Origin: Flavobacterium sp. J372
GTDB taxonomy: Bacteria; Bacteroidota; Bacteroidia; Flavobacteriales; Flavobacteriaceae
Direction: 5' to 3'
NCBI RefSeq assembly: GCF_024699965.1
Contig: NZ_JAJOMZ010000004.1
Span: forward strand, 1-64,000
DNA length: 64,000 nucleotides
Shown piece by piece: positions 55,443 to 63,938 of the stretch (position 1 is the stretch's first letter; each line of letters starts with the position of its first letter). The notes under the pieces were generated by a model. That model ran no database searches. It was not told the origin of the DNA and saw only the letters and a program-made list of their open reading frames with translations. The translations under genes and the position numbers were made by a program.

Positions 55443-55467
55443 TAGAAACAATTCTATTTTTGTAGAA
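55432..55467. promoter_or_regulatory. Two tandem BlaI-type operators
   Basis: TTCTACATTTGTAGAA (55432-55447) is a dyad with perfect 7-base arms and contains TACA-N2-TGTA, the core reported for BlaI/MecI sites. A second copy, TTCTATTTTTGTAGAA (55452-55467), has one arm mismatch, starts 20 bases later and abuts the start codon. Both cover a TAnnTTTG element, so repressor binding would block transcription of its own gene. Confidence 0.65.
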
Positions 55468-55839
55468 ATGAAATTGACCAAAACTGAAGAACAGCTTATG
55501 CAACTCCTCTGGAAAAAGGAGAAGGCATTCATGAAAGACCTCCTTGATTTATTTGACGAGCCTAAGCCCGCGGCGACTACTGTTGCCACACTGCTGAAGC
55601 GGATGACAGACAAGGGGTTTGTAGCCTATAACGAGATGGGCAACTCGCGCGAATACTACCCGCTGGTGAAGAAAACCGATTACTTTTCGGGCCAGGTAAA
55701 CGGGATGATCAAAAGTTTCTTTAATGATTCAGCTGCACAGTTTGCTTCTTTCTTCACCAAAGAGACTAATCTAAGTGAAGCTGAATTGAAAGAACTCCGT
55801 AAGATTATCGATGAACAAATTGAAAAGAAGAAAAAATGA
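55468..55839 (+). CDS. BlaI/MecI/CopY family transcriptional repressor
   Basis: This 123-residue winged-helix regulator has LTKTEEQLMQLLWKKEKAFMKDLL, then AATTVATLLKRMTDKGFVAY (recognition helix), and a C-terminal helical dimer and cleavage region (DSAAQFASFFTKETNLSEAELKELRKII). Such repressors are cut by a partner membrane protease of the BlaR1 (M56) type, whose gene overlaps this one by 4 bases. Two candidate operators sit in front of it. Confidence 0.92.
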   Translation: MKLTKTEEQLMQLLWKKEKAFMKDLLDLFDEPKPAATTVATLLKRMTDKGFVAYNEMGNSREYYPLVKKTDYFSGQVNGMIKSFFNDSAAQFASFFTKETNLSEAELKELRKIIDEQIEKKKK

Positions 55840-57553
55840 TAGAATTTCTTATCAAATCCACAATAAGCCTAGTTGTCCTTTTGACTTTTTACCATTTGGT
55901 GCTGCAACGAGAGAGCATATTCTGTTTCAACAGGTTTTACCTGTTATTTTCAGTCGCAATCTCGCTCGCAGTGCCCTTTATAACGATACCAGTGTACACC
56001 GAAGCTGAGCCGCTTGCTGCCCTGCCTTTATCAGACATTACTCCCCTGAATGGGCTTACCGCTGCACACACGGAAACTGCTGCAAACTATTGGCCATTTG
56101 CAGGCTTAACACTATATTTTGCCGTAGTATTGGTGCTCATACTACGTTTCACCGGTAACATTATCAAATTATTGCGAAAAGTGCATCGGAATCAAACGAT
56201 ACCTTATCAAAGCGCCTGTCTTGTACTGCTCGATGAAAAAACACAACCTTTTACATTCTTGAATTATATTTTTCTGCATCGTACAGATTATGAGGCAGGA
56301 CGAACAGAACGAGAACTGCTTGTACATGAAATGGCACATGTTTCCCAAAAGCACACACTTGATGTTTTGTTCATTGAAATGCTGAAAACAGTATTTTGGT
56401 TTAACCCCCTATTCTATTTTTACCAGCAGGCAATTCGGTTAAACCATGAATTCCTCGCCGATGCTGCAGTGGTAGAGGCAGACACCAGTGTTACATCTTA
56501 CCAGGAATTATTGTTCGCTAAACTACTCCCCAAACCCCGTTACAAACTTGCAAGCAGCCTTACTTTTTCATTAACTAAAAACGTTTAATCATGATGACTA
56601 AAGCAAAAAACAAATCAAAAGCGTTAATGCTACAGGCATTTTCGTTGCCGCTCTTAGCCTGTATCATACTTACCCTATGCACTGAAACGGTAGCGCAGGA
56701 AGTTAAAACCACAACAGCATCCACAAAAAACAACCTCAAAGAGAGGCGCGATACCTATTATAGCCGCGTACAGATGATAATTGAAGACAAAGCGAATGGT
56801 ATTACTATTAATATGCCATATGAGCAACTGACGGAAGAACTGAAAAATAAATACCTGATTTATGCACCCGAGCCATACAAGGAAAAGCATCCGACCAAGG
56901 CAGAATATGAGCGTTTTAAGAACAAAAAAGGCTACGCCCTGCAGATAGATGGCAAAGATGTTGACAACAGCGTACTTGACAAATACAAACCTGCAGATTT
57001 TGCTTACTACACAGGCTACACCATGAATAAGGCGGCCCTTACAAAAGCAAAGCCTCAAATATTTCATTACCAGCTGTACACCCACCCTTACTTTGAAAAA
57101 AACCTAAAGGGCAAGAACACGCACTACCCTGATAAGGTTTATAAAATGACCGTAACTAAAGAATTTAAGGATGACAAAGCGATTGCTCCGAAGAAAGTTT
57201 CTTCCTGGGCGGAAGCACAAAAATATCTGCAGGAAGATAACATTGTGCAATATGATGATGATGATGATGTAAAACCAAAGTATCCCGGCGGCATGTCTGA
57301 ACTTTACAAGGTAATTTCTAAAAATTATAAATCTCCGGGTCAAGCTTTGATTAAAGAAACTGTTTATGTAGAATTTACAGTGGAAGAAGACGGCAGGGTA
57401 ACCAACCTTTAGCCATTAAAGGCATCATCACCGGAGGTGGGAGACTCTGTACTTAAAGCCTTTCCGATCGATGTAAAATGGACTCCCGGCACTAAAAACA
57501 ATACCCCGGTTTCTATGAAAATGCAGCTGCCGGTAAGAATCCACATGGAATAG
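55836..57553 (+). CDS. M56 (BlaR1-like) membrane protease fused to a C-terminal TonB domain, frame broken three times
   Basis: Read literally there are two ORFs (55836-56588 and 56591-57412). One more A in the run at 56577-56581 joins them through LTKKRLIMMTKAKNKSKA, a junction typical of flavobacterial M56 proteins. A missing T at 57408-57410 and an extra G at 57439-57441 then restore a TonB C-terminal domain ending PVRIHME. Full length is about 572 residues. The protease part has membrane segments and the zinc motif LLVHEMAHVSQKHTLD with NHEFLAD. It should sense a signal and act on the BlaI-type repressor encoded just before. No penicillin-binding sensor domain is present. Confidence 0.8.
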
Positions 57554-57567
57554 ATCGGTCATTGTTT

Positions 57568-57599
57568 AGAAAAATCCGCCTATCGTGGCGGATTTTTCT
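57568..57599 (+). terminator. Intrinsic terminator after the M56-TonB gene
   Basis: AGAAAAATCCGCC and GGCGGATTTTTCT form a perfect stem around TATCGT, followed by a T-rich run. Confidence 0.88.
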
Positions 57600-57638
57600 A
57601 TTTTAAGCACCTTAACAACAATGCATTAAAAAACGCGT

Positions 57639-57646
57639 TACCTTTG
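57639..57646 (+). promoter_or_regulatory. Candidate -7 element for the DUF4407 gene
   Basis: TACCTTTG fits TAnnTTTG and lies 28 bases before the ATG. No clear -33 box. Confidence 0.4.
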
Positions 57647-57674
57647 TAAACATCATCAATCAAAAATCAAAATC

Positions 57675-58778
57675 ATGGTAAAACAATTTTTCATTACCTG
57701 CTCCGGGGCAGATAAGGATATTATCTACTCCTGCTCCAACGGTGAGCAAAACAAGTATGCCGGCATTGGTGCTACAGTTTTCTTCACAGCACTATTAGCC
57801 TGGATAGCTTCGGCTTATGCGCTTTATACTGTTTTCGACAATGTTTATCTCGCCACGTTTTTCGGTTTTATCTGGGGTGTACTAATATTTAATCTCGACA
57901 GGTTTATTGTATCAACTATCCGCAAGCGTGAGCGATTCGGGCAGGAATTGCTGCAGGCTACCCCGCGTATTGTCCTCGCCATGATAATAGCAATCGTTAT
58001 CTCAAAGCCTTTAGAAATTAAGATTTTTCAAAAGGAAATTGATGCTGTGTTACTGAAAGAAAAGAATGAAATGGCAATGGCCAACAAAAAGCAGGTAGCC
58101 GACTACTACAAAGGCGACCTCGATAAAAATAAGGCTGAAACCAAAGACCTTAAAGATGCCATCGCTAAAAAGGAAAAAGAGGTAAGCGACTTATACAGCA
58201 CGTACATTACCGAAGCGGAAGGCACAAAAGGCACTATGAAAATGGGTAAAGGCCCTGTTTATGAAGAAAAACGGCAGAAGCACGACGCAGCTTTGAAAGA
58301 ACTGGATACCCTTCGCAAAAATAACCTTGCTAAAATTGCTGCGAAAGAAAAAGAAGCTGCAACGTTACAGGCAGGCCTCGATAAAAAAGTGAAAGACACC
58401 CAGCCTGTAATCGATGGGTTTGACGGGCTGATGGCGCGGATAAACGCCCTGAATAAATTGCCGTTTTTGCCTTCGCTGTTTATCATGCTGCTTTTCCTTG
58501 CCATTGAAACATCGCCTATAATCGCTAAACTTTTATCTCCTAAGGGTGAGTATGACTTTAAGCTTGAAGACACCGAGACTGCGCTTAAAACTAGCCTGGA
58601 GCAGAATAATTACCAACGTACATTACTTAAGAACACCGACGCAGGCATTTATGATGATGTGTATGCTGAAATACGCAGCGACAGGGAACTATACAATTAC
58701 AAAAAGAAGAAAGCCATCGAGCTATTAGAAATGCAGGCCGACAGCTTTAGCGAAAAGCAAAAGAGCGCAATGCTTTAA
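57675..58778 (+). CDS. DUF4407 membrane protein
   Basis: This 367-residue protein starts VKQFFITCSGADKDIIYSC, which is characteristic of the family. Three hydrophobic segments cover about residues 32-75 and 95-113. A long charged coiled coil (about 125-245, many Lys, Glu and Ala) follows. A last membrane segment lies near 262-282 (PFLPSLFIMLLFLAIETSPII). Function of DUF4407 is not known. It is monocistronic. Confidence 0.87.
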   Translation: MVKQFFITCSGADKDIIYSCSNGEQNKYAGIGATVFFTALLAWIASAYALYTVFDNVYLATFFGFIWGVLIFNLDRFIVSTIRKRERFGQELLQATPRIVLAMIIAIVISKPLEIKIFQKEIDAVLLKEKNEMAMANKKQVADYYKGDLDKNKAETKDLKDAIAKKEKEVSDLYSTYITEAEGTKGTMKMGKGPVYEEKRQKHDAALKELDTLRKNNLAKIAAKEKEAATLQAGLDKKVKDTQPVIDGFDGLMARINALNKLPFLPSLFIMLLFLAIETSPIIAKLLSPKGEYDFKLEDTETALKTSLEQNNYQRTLLKNTDAGIYDDVYAEIRSDRELYNYKKKKAIELLEMQADSFSEKQKSAML

Positions 58779-58797
58779 GAAAAGCGCCTTAGTTACT

Positions 58798-58871
58798 AAG
58801 CTACTGAGGTTATCAACACCGTCGTGAGTGAAGCTGCTCAGAGGCTAAGCTGCTAAGGAACTCAGTAGCTT
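58798..58871. repeat. 11-base inverted repeat between convergent genes
   Basis: AAGCTACTGAG (58798-58808) and CTCAGTAGCTT (58861-58871) are perfect complements 52 bases apart. The spacer has several CTAAG and CTTAG tracts. There is no T-run, so it looks more like a dispersed intergenic repeat than a terminator. Confidence 0.45.
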
Positions 58872-58874
58872 TAA

Positions 58875-59621
58875 CTACAAATGAGCAAGAATCTCTTTCT
58901 TTAAAGTATCGTACTCTCCCTGAAGAATAAGCCCGTTATCCAGGAGTTTCTTGTAGTTCTGCAGTTTCTCAAACAATTCTTCTTTTGAAAGATTTGCCAG
59001 GCTGCTGTCTTTGGCAGGCACAGGTGTTGCTGACTGTTCTTCAGGCTGCGGAGGGAAGTATTGAGGCGCATCAAGGTGAGCCGGCATAATTTCTGCAAAA
59101 TCGTTCACCTCTTCTGTCTCTACCTCTTCCACTTCATTAACTTCAGGAGTTGCCTGTGCAAACTGCGACTGTGACTGTGACTGAGCTGAAGGTTCAGCAA
59201 ACTGTGACTGCGACTGAACAGTGCCTTCTTTCAGAAGTTCAAGCTGCTCTTTTGCAAAAGTATATATTTTGCGTGCCTGTGTTTTTGGCAGATAGTCAAT
59301 AGAGATGGTAATATCGGTATTTGTCGTGAATGAAAATTCGGAGCCGAGAATGTTTTCTTTCACAAAGGTAGCGCCGACATTCTCCCAAGGGTAATCGGTA
59401 AAATCCATTGACAGGCCAAGGTTTTTAGGCTTGCACATGATGATGCGCTTGTTGGTAAGCACAATACTGTCAGGAAACACATTGATTGCCGGTTTCTTCT
59501 GCACACCGATGTAGCCTACCTCTTCATTCCGCATCAGCAGGTCATTCAGCTTATTGGTAATTTTTTCAATCGCTTTCGGGTCCTGCTCCTCGTTCAGGAA
59601 ACTCTTTATATGTTCTTTCAT
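58875..59621 (-). CDS. PH-like domain protein with C-terminal SHOCT motif
   Basis: This 248-residue protein has a bacterial PH-like domain at about residues 35-135 (GVQKKPAINVFPDSIVLTNKRII, DYPWENVGATFVKENILGSEF). A linker with repeats of Gln-Ser (QSQSQFAEPSAQSQSQSQFA) and acidic residues follows. The last 40 residues are a SHOCT-type helical hairpin (SKEELFEKLQNYKKLLDNG, YDTLKKEILAHL). SHOCT segments often mediate oligomerisation or membrane association. No enzymatic role is visible. Confidence 0.82.
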   Translation of the reverse strand: MKEHIKSFLNEEQDPKAIEKITNKLNDLLMRNEEVGYIGVQKKPAINVFPDSIVLTNKRIIMCKPKNLGLSMDFTDYPWENVGATFVKENILGSEFSFTTNTDITISIDYLPKTQARKIYTFAKEQLELLKEGTVQSQSQFAEPSAQSQSQSQFAQATPEVNEVEEVETEEVNDFAEIMPAHLDAPQYFPPQPEEQSATPVPAKDSSLANLSKEELFEKLQNYKKLLDNGLILQGEYDTLKKEILAHL

Positions 59622-59680
59622 TTTTGCAATGTTTGTGGTGTAAAGTTACAAAACAGTATTATTTCCTAATTATTGTAACG

Positions 59681-60970
59681 TCATTTTTGGTTAAACGCGT
59701 CGGCAATTTTCTCGGCAACATCCTTGCCGCTGGTTAGCGCAGCCTCAACCGTGCCTATTGCAGGGCCGTCATATAAATATTCTCCTGCGAAATAAACAGT
59801 GTCATCCACCGGCTTTAGAAGGGTCTTTCGGGCTTTGCTGCTCTCAAGTTTGTTGTATGAGTAAGAACCGAGTGTATAGGGATCTGATGTCCAGTTGGCT
59901 ACATGCCAGGCAGTAAGCTTATTTTTCAGTTCTGCTGATGATATACCATATACTTTACTGAGCGAATCAAGCGTCAGCTGCAGGATTTCTTCATCTGGAG
60001 AATTTTTTCGTTGATTAGCAGGAAGCCCGCCCAGCCAGCCGGTAAGCTGTTTGCTGCCGGCCTGTGACCAAAACGTTGGCACAGCCTGGCTTGTGAAGAA
60101 AAAACGCGTTACAGGCTCTTTTCCTGAGTGATGAGTTACACCATTATTTTCCCAGAATACTTCATCAAAATCAAGCAGGATTTTTATAAGCCAGCCAAAG
60201 CCAATATCGTTGATGGCATTACTATGCGGCAAATCCGGTTGAAACTTTATAGTACCCGACTGAAGCACACCCAGGGGCAGCGCGATTACTGCTTTATCAG
60301 CTTCATAGGCGGTATTTTCAGCGGTGCTCACTTTTACGCTGCCCTGTTTCCATTCAATATTGGTGACTGTAGCATTCAGGACTATTTCATTTCCTGTGTT
60401 CCCGATTTCAGCAGCGAGATAATCAACCATTGCCCCATACCCACCTTCAATGAGTTGCTGCGCATCATCGTCTTCATTGTTCCATTCTTCACGCAAAGCA
60501 AAAGCAGAAGCATCACGCGGATTAGCCGTGTCATAACCTGCAATGTAGTTTTCTACCCTTTTACGCAATTCTGCATTCGCTTCGCCTGGGAAATATTTTT
60601 GCAAGAAATCGTGCATAGTCATGTCCTCCTGCAACTCATCCAGCTTTTCCAGAAATTCGCCCCAGCCTTTTACAAATTCTTCATTCTGAGTAAATCTTCC
60701 GCCCTTGTATTGCCACATCTCAAAACCTGACTTATAGTACTTAATACCGGCTTCGTCAAGCAGCCGCTTTGTTACCGGAAGGTCGCCATGAATGAATTCA
60801 GCGCCAAGTTCAGCGCGCTCTGATGAGCCGTCATTGTGAATTGTATGTATGCGCCCGCCCAGGCGATTACGTGCTTCAAGTACTGTAACCTTGTACCCGG
60901 CTTTTACAAGCTTGTAGCCTGCCATAAGGCCGGCAGCGCCGCCACCGATGATGAGAATTTCAGTTTTCAT
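59681..60970 (-). CDS. FAD-dependent amine oxidase family protein
   Basis: This 429-residue flavoprotein begins EILIIGGGAAGLMAGYKLVKAGYKVTVLEARNRLGGRI, the FAD dinucleotide fold plus the GG-R-x-x-T-like motif of monoamine oxidases. ERAELGAEFIHGDLP near 55 and the C-terminal YFAGEYLYDGPAIGTVEAALTSG, which binds the flavin, are typical. It probably oxidises amines or polyamines in the cytosol; substrate unknown. It stands alone with a terminator upstream that ends the AraC gene. Confidence 0.9.
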   Translation of the reverse strand: MKTEILIIGGGAAGLMAGYKLVKAGYKVTVLEARNRLGGRIHTIHNDGSSERAELGAEFIHGDLPVTKRLLDEAGIKYYKSGFEMWQYKGGRFTQNEEFVKGWGEFLEKLDELQEDMTMHDFLQKYFPGEANAELRKRVENYIAGYDTANPRDASAFALREEWNNEDDDAQQLIEGGYGAMVDYLAAEIGNTGNEIVLNATVTNIEWKQGSVKVSTAENTAYEADKAVIALPLGVLQSGTIKFQPDLPHSNAINDIGFGWLIKILLDFDEVFWENNGVTHHSGKEPVTRFFFTSQAVPTFWSQAGSKQLTGWLGGLPANQRKNSPDEEILQLTLDSLSKVYGISSAELKNKLTAWHVANWTSDPYTLGSYSYNKLESSKARKTLLKPVDDTVYFAGEYLYDGPAIGTVEAALTSGKDVAEKIADAFNQK

Positions 60971-61044
60971 TCGTTACTATGTATGGCCTAAATTACTCAT
61001 TTTACGAATTACAAATGTTAGTATTTTACTAAGTTTATAGCAAT

Positions 61045-61076
61045 AAAAAACCGCTTACTCCCATAAGCGGTTTTTT
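61045..61076. terminator. Intrinsic terminator after the AraC gene
   Basis: AAAAAACCGCTTA and TAAGCGGTTTTTT pair perfectly around CTCCCA. It lies 25 bases downstream of the AraC stop on the minus strand. Confidence 0.9.
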
Positions 61077-61100
61077 GTTGCTAACTTATAAATACGATTA

Positions 61101-61994
61101 TCAGTTAAACGCCTTACGGAATTCTAAAGGTGACAGATTGGTTTTTTTCTTAAACAATGTACTGAATGATTGCGCATGTTCAAACCCTAATGCATAAGCA
61201 ATTTCACTCACCGATAAATTTGTAGTAGAAAGTTTCTCCTTTGCCTTATCAATAAGTTTCTGGTGTATGTGCTGCTGGGTATTCTGCCCTGTGTGCATCC
61301 GCAGCAAATCACTCAGGTAGTTAGGTGAAAGATTCATAAGCTCTGCCATACGCTGTACAGTTAGCAGTTCAGGGTTTGTAGTGTTATTGTCAAAATATTC
61401 ATCAATCTGTTGTTCAAACTTTACCAGCAGCTGGTTGTTGTGGTTTTTACGTGTAATAAACTGCCGCTCGTAAAATCGGTTTGAATAGTTAAGCAAAAGC
61501 TCAATTTGCGACAATATAATTTCCTGGGTATATTTATCAATGTGCCTGCATTCCCTGTTAATCCTGTCTAAAATTGTCAGGAGATCATGCTCTTCTTCCG
61601 CAGAAAGGTGCAATGCTTCATTTACAGCATAAGAGAAAAAGTTATAATTGCTGATATTGGCTGCCAGTGGGTGGGCCATTAAAAAATCAGGGTGAAAAAT
61701 GAGTAAATACCCTGACCCGCATTCTATATTGCCAACATCAAGATACTGGACCTGATTTGGCGCAGTAAAGCTGAGAACACCTTTATCATAATCATAATGC
61801 TGCTGGCCATACCGAATTTTACCAGTGGCCTCTCTTTTAAGGGCAACGCAGTAAAAGCTGTTCACAAATCCTTTCCATATATCATCATCCTGAAAAACGC
61901 ACTCCGCAAGGTTAATTACGCTCACTAACGGATGCCGTGGCTCGGGCAACGAGATTAATTTGTGGAACTGTGAAATTGATTTAATAGTATTCAT
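61101..61994 (-). CDS. AraC family transcriptional regulator
   Basis: This 297-residue regulator has an N-terminal cupin-like sensor part and a C-terminal double helix-turn-helix: TVQRMAELMNLSPNYLSDLLRM, then NLSVSEIAYALGFEHAQSFSTLFKKKTNLSPLEFRK. It is 47 bases downstream of the aldo/keto reductase gene on the same strand, so it may regulate that gene or be cotranscribed with it. The ligand is unknown. Confidence 0.92.
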   Translation of the reverse strand: MNTIKSISQFHKLISLPEPRHPLVSVINLAECVFQDDDIWKGFVNSFYCVALKREATGKIRYGQQHYDYDKGVLSFTAPNQVQYLDVGNIECGSGYLLIFHPDFLMAHPLAANISNYNFFSYAVNEALHLSAEEEHDLLTILDRINRECRHIDKYTQEIILSQIELLLNYSNRFYERQFITRKNHNNQLLVKFEQQIDEYFDNNTTNPELLTVQRMAELMNLSPNYLSDLLRMHTGQNTQQHIHQKLIDKAKEKLSTTNLSVSEIAYALGFEHAQSFSTLFKKKTNLSPLEFRKAFN

Positions 61995-62041
61995 ACATCT
62001 AATTTAAGCATAAATATAGAATGTTGCCGATGCACAACAAC

Positions 62042-63047
62042 TTAGTCAATAAGCCCCATGCTGAACTCATCATACGGGTTGCCGGTATCTGTGCCAAGCG
62101 GCACAATGCTCTCCAGCTTTGCTATGTCAGCTTCAGTTAAATCAATATTTGCAGCCGCAATATTCTGCTCTAAATATTTTCTTCGTTTGGTGCCCGGTAT
62201 AGGTAAAATATCCTTACCTATAATCCATGCAAGCGCCAATTGTGATGGAGTTACTTGTTTCTCCCCTGCCATTGCCTCAATAGCGTTAACCAACTCAATA
62301 TTTTTATAAAAATGAGTTTCCTGAAAAACGTGGAATAGCCCGGCGAAAATCATTTTCAGGTAAGTCATCAATCGTACGGATTTGTCCTGATAAAAAACCC
62401 CGACCTAATGGCGAATATGCTACAAAACCAATACCCATTTCGCTTAAAGTATTTAAAATGCCCCGCTCTTCAACAGTTCGCTCAAACAGTGAATACTCAC
62501 TTTGCACCGCTGTAATTGGGTGAACCGCATGAGCCCTTCGTATAGTTTCTGATGACACTTCCGATAGCCCTATGTAACCTACTTTGCCTTCTTTAACCAG
62601 TTCACTCATGGCTTCAACGGTTTCTTCAACAGGTGTGCTTTTATCAAGGCGATGCATATAGTACAAGTCAATAAAATCTGTATTGAGATTTTTTAGGGAA
62701 CGCTCAACAGCCTTCTTTACATATTCCTTCTTGCCATTAATTGCCCAGGTTACCTTGTTATTATCATCTATTTCCCACCCGAATTTTGTAGCAATAATAT
62801 ATTTATCTCTCTTGCCATCTACCGCTTTAGCAATCAATTGCTCATTTTTAAAAGGGCCGTACAAATCTGCAGTGTCTAAAAAATTACCACCCATCTCAAG
62901 CGAACGATGAATCGTGGCAATAGCTTCCTGCTCGTCTGCCACTCCATACATATTTCCATCTTCAAAACCCGTCATACCCATACAGCCCAGACCCATAACG
63001 GGCACAACCAGACCTTCGCTTCCTAAATTTACTTTTTTCATTGTCAT
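62042..63047 (-). CDS. Aldo/keto reductase, frame broken by one extra base
   Basis: Joined length is about 335 residues. This NADPH-dependent barrel enzyme shows [14 protein letters not shown] at the start, [14 protein letters not shown] (catalytic Asp and Tyr), IATKFG (Lys), and [12 protein letters not shown] (His). The last part, beginning [15 protein letters not shown] and including [14 protein letters not shown], is in another frame. The break is at a run of five A (62324-62328 plus strand); four restores [13 protein letters not shown]. It is similar to the general aldo/keto reductases of the YhdN and Tas type. Substrate unknown. Confidence 0.88.
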
Positions 63048-63064
63048 CGTATTGTTTTATATGA

Positions 63065-63072
63065 CAAAGTTA
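63065..63072 (-). promoter_or_regulatory. Candidate -7 element for the aldo/keto reductase gene
   Basis: The minus-strand TAACTTTG fits TAnnTTTG and ends 17 bases before the start codon. The -33 box is not evident. Confidence 0.4.
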
Positions 63073-63163
63073 GCCAGAGAGATTATTATGGATGTATGCA
63101 GACCCCTGATAGTTGTATGTAAATTACAGAATAACAGATCGCTAACGTGTTTGCATTGAGTAT

Positions 63164-63191
63164 AAAAAAAGCACAGCAGATGCTGTGCTTT
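63164..63191 (-). terminator. Intrinsic terminator after tRNA-Arg relic 1
   Basis: AAAGCACAGCA and TGCTGTGCTTT pair perfectly around GA. On the minus strand a T-run follows. It is part of a 79-base segment (63166-63244) identical to 63546-63624. Confidence 0.85.
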
Positions 63192-63193
63192 AG

Positions 63194-63298
63194 TGACTCC
63201 ATCGGGATTCGAACCCAAATCTTCAGAACCGGAATCTGAAATTCCCCGCCCGAACGTACCTTTTCGGGACGGGCGGGTATCCATTGAACTATGAGGAG
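63194..63298 (-). pseudogene. tRNA-Arg(CCG) relic 1, with palindrome in the D-loop and replaced 5' end
   Basis: The 3' acceptor strand, T-arm and anticodon arm (TTCAGATTCCGGTTCTGAA) are identical to the intact gene at 63574. The D-loop holds a 33-base palindromic insert (63245-63277). The 5' acceptor strand, expected GGCTCCA, reads CTCCTCA and cannot pair. The first bases of this relic lie at the very end of the GIY-YIG gene, whose TAG stop is 63291-63289. Confidence 0.7.
63245..63277. repeat. GC-rich palindrome inserted in tRNA-Arg relics
   Basis: CCCGCCCG and CGGGCGGG pair across an inner ACC...CGGGA stem-loop. The element recurs at 63726-63757, 63859-63890 and from 63992 to the window end, always between the same two bases of the tRNA D-loop. 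This copy is one base longer (TTTT for CTT) than the others. Confidence 0.8.
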
Positions 63299-63531
63299 AG
63301 GTTCTGCTTTCGCCAACGCCTGCCGGCAGCAGATTTTAGATATTTCTCTCTGGCTCGTGCTGCGTCAAGTGTAGCAAATTCTTCCTGGTGTATAATTATC
63401 CAGGGCATATATGCTTTCGTTGAAGTTGTCTTACCCTCATTATGTTCTTGAAGACGTTTGACTGTGTCTTGTGACATCCCAACATAAAACCTATCACTGT
63501 TGAGGCTCTTTAAAATATACGTGAAATACAT
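63289..63531 (-). CDS. Small GIY-YIG nuclease family protein
   Basis: This 80-residue protein starts MYFTYILKSLNSDRFYVGMSQD and carries the GIY-YIG pattern as TYIL and FYVG, then RLQEHNEGKTTSTKAYMPW and LDAARAREKYLKS. It matches the short UPF0213-like proteins common in Bacteroidetes. An upstream ATG at 63582 lies inside the tRNA-Arg gene and before its terminator, so 63531 is preferred. The C-terminal codons and stop run into tRNA relic 1. Role unknown, perhaps in DNA repair or a mobile unit. Confidence 0.85.
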   Translation of the reverse strand: MYFTYILKSLNSDRFYVGMSQDTVKRLQEHNEGKTTSTKAYMPWIIIHQEEFATLDAARAREKYLKSAAGRRWRKQNLSS

Positions 63532-63545
63532 ATTGCAATATAAAT

Positions 63546-63571
63546 AAAAAGCACAGCAGATGCTGTGCTTT
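63546..63571 (-). terminator. Intrinsic terminator after tRNA-Arg
   Basis: The same AAAGCACAGCA / TGCTGTGCTTT hairpin as at 63164, with five T's after it on the minus strand. It directly follows the intact tRNA-Arg and precedes the GIY-YIG gene. Confidence 0.85.
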
Positions 63572-63573
63572 AG

Positions 63574-63645
63574 TGACTCCATCGGGATTCGAACCCAAAT
63601 CTTCAGAACCGGAATCTGAAATTCTATCCATTGAACTATGGAGCC
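63574..63645 (-). tRNA. tRNA-Arg (anticodon CCG)
   Basis: This is a 72-base intact tRNA on the minus strand. Acceptor strands are GGCTCCA and TGGAGTC with discriminator A; the D-stem is GTTC/GAAT around AATGGATA. The anticodon arm is TCAGATTCCGGTTCTGA with anticodon CCG, and the T-loop is TTCGAAT. It is the only copy in this cluster without the palindromic insert and with a pairing acceptor stem. Confidence 0.93.
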
Positions 63646-63672
63646 GATATTTTTTATTTAAACATTTTCCAT

Positions 63673-63778
63673 TGCGACCTAGATGGGATTTGAACCCAAA
63701 TCTTCAGAACCGGAATCTGAAATTCCCCGCCCGAACGTACCCTTCGGGACGGGCGGGTATCCATTGAACTATGGAGCC
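63673..63778 (-). pseudogene. tRNA-Arg(CCG) relic 3, with D-loop palindrome
   Basis: The 5' strand GGCTCCA and the whole anticodon arm are kept. The D-loop has a 32-base insert (63726-63757), and the 3' strand reads TAGGTCG and no longer pairs. It starts a run of near-identical units with period about 133 bases. Confidence 0.7.
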
Positions 63779-63806
63779 GATACTTTTTTATTTAAACATT
63801 TTCAAT

Positions 63807-63911
63807 TGCGATCTCGAAGGGATTAAAACCCAATCTTCAGAACCGGAATCTGAAATTCCCCGCCCGAACGTACCCTTCGGGACGGGCGGGTATCCATTGA
63901 ACTATGGAGCC
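63807..63911 (-). pseudogene. tRNA-Arg(CCG) relic 4, with D-loop palindrome
   Basis: This has the same layout as relic 3, 134 bases further on, with the insert at 63859-63890. The T-loop has changed to TTTTAAT and the 3' acceptor strand is also altered, so it is the most degenerate of the complete copies. Confidence 0.7.
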
Positions 63912-63938
63912 GATACTTTTTATTTAAACATTTTCCAT

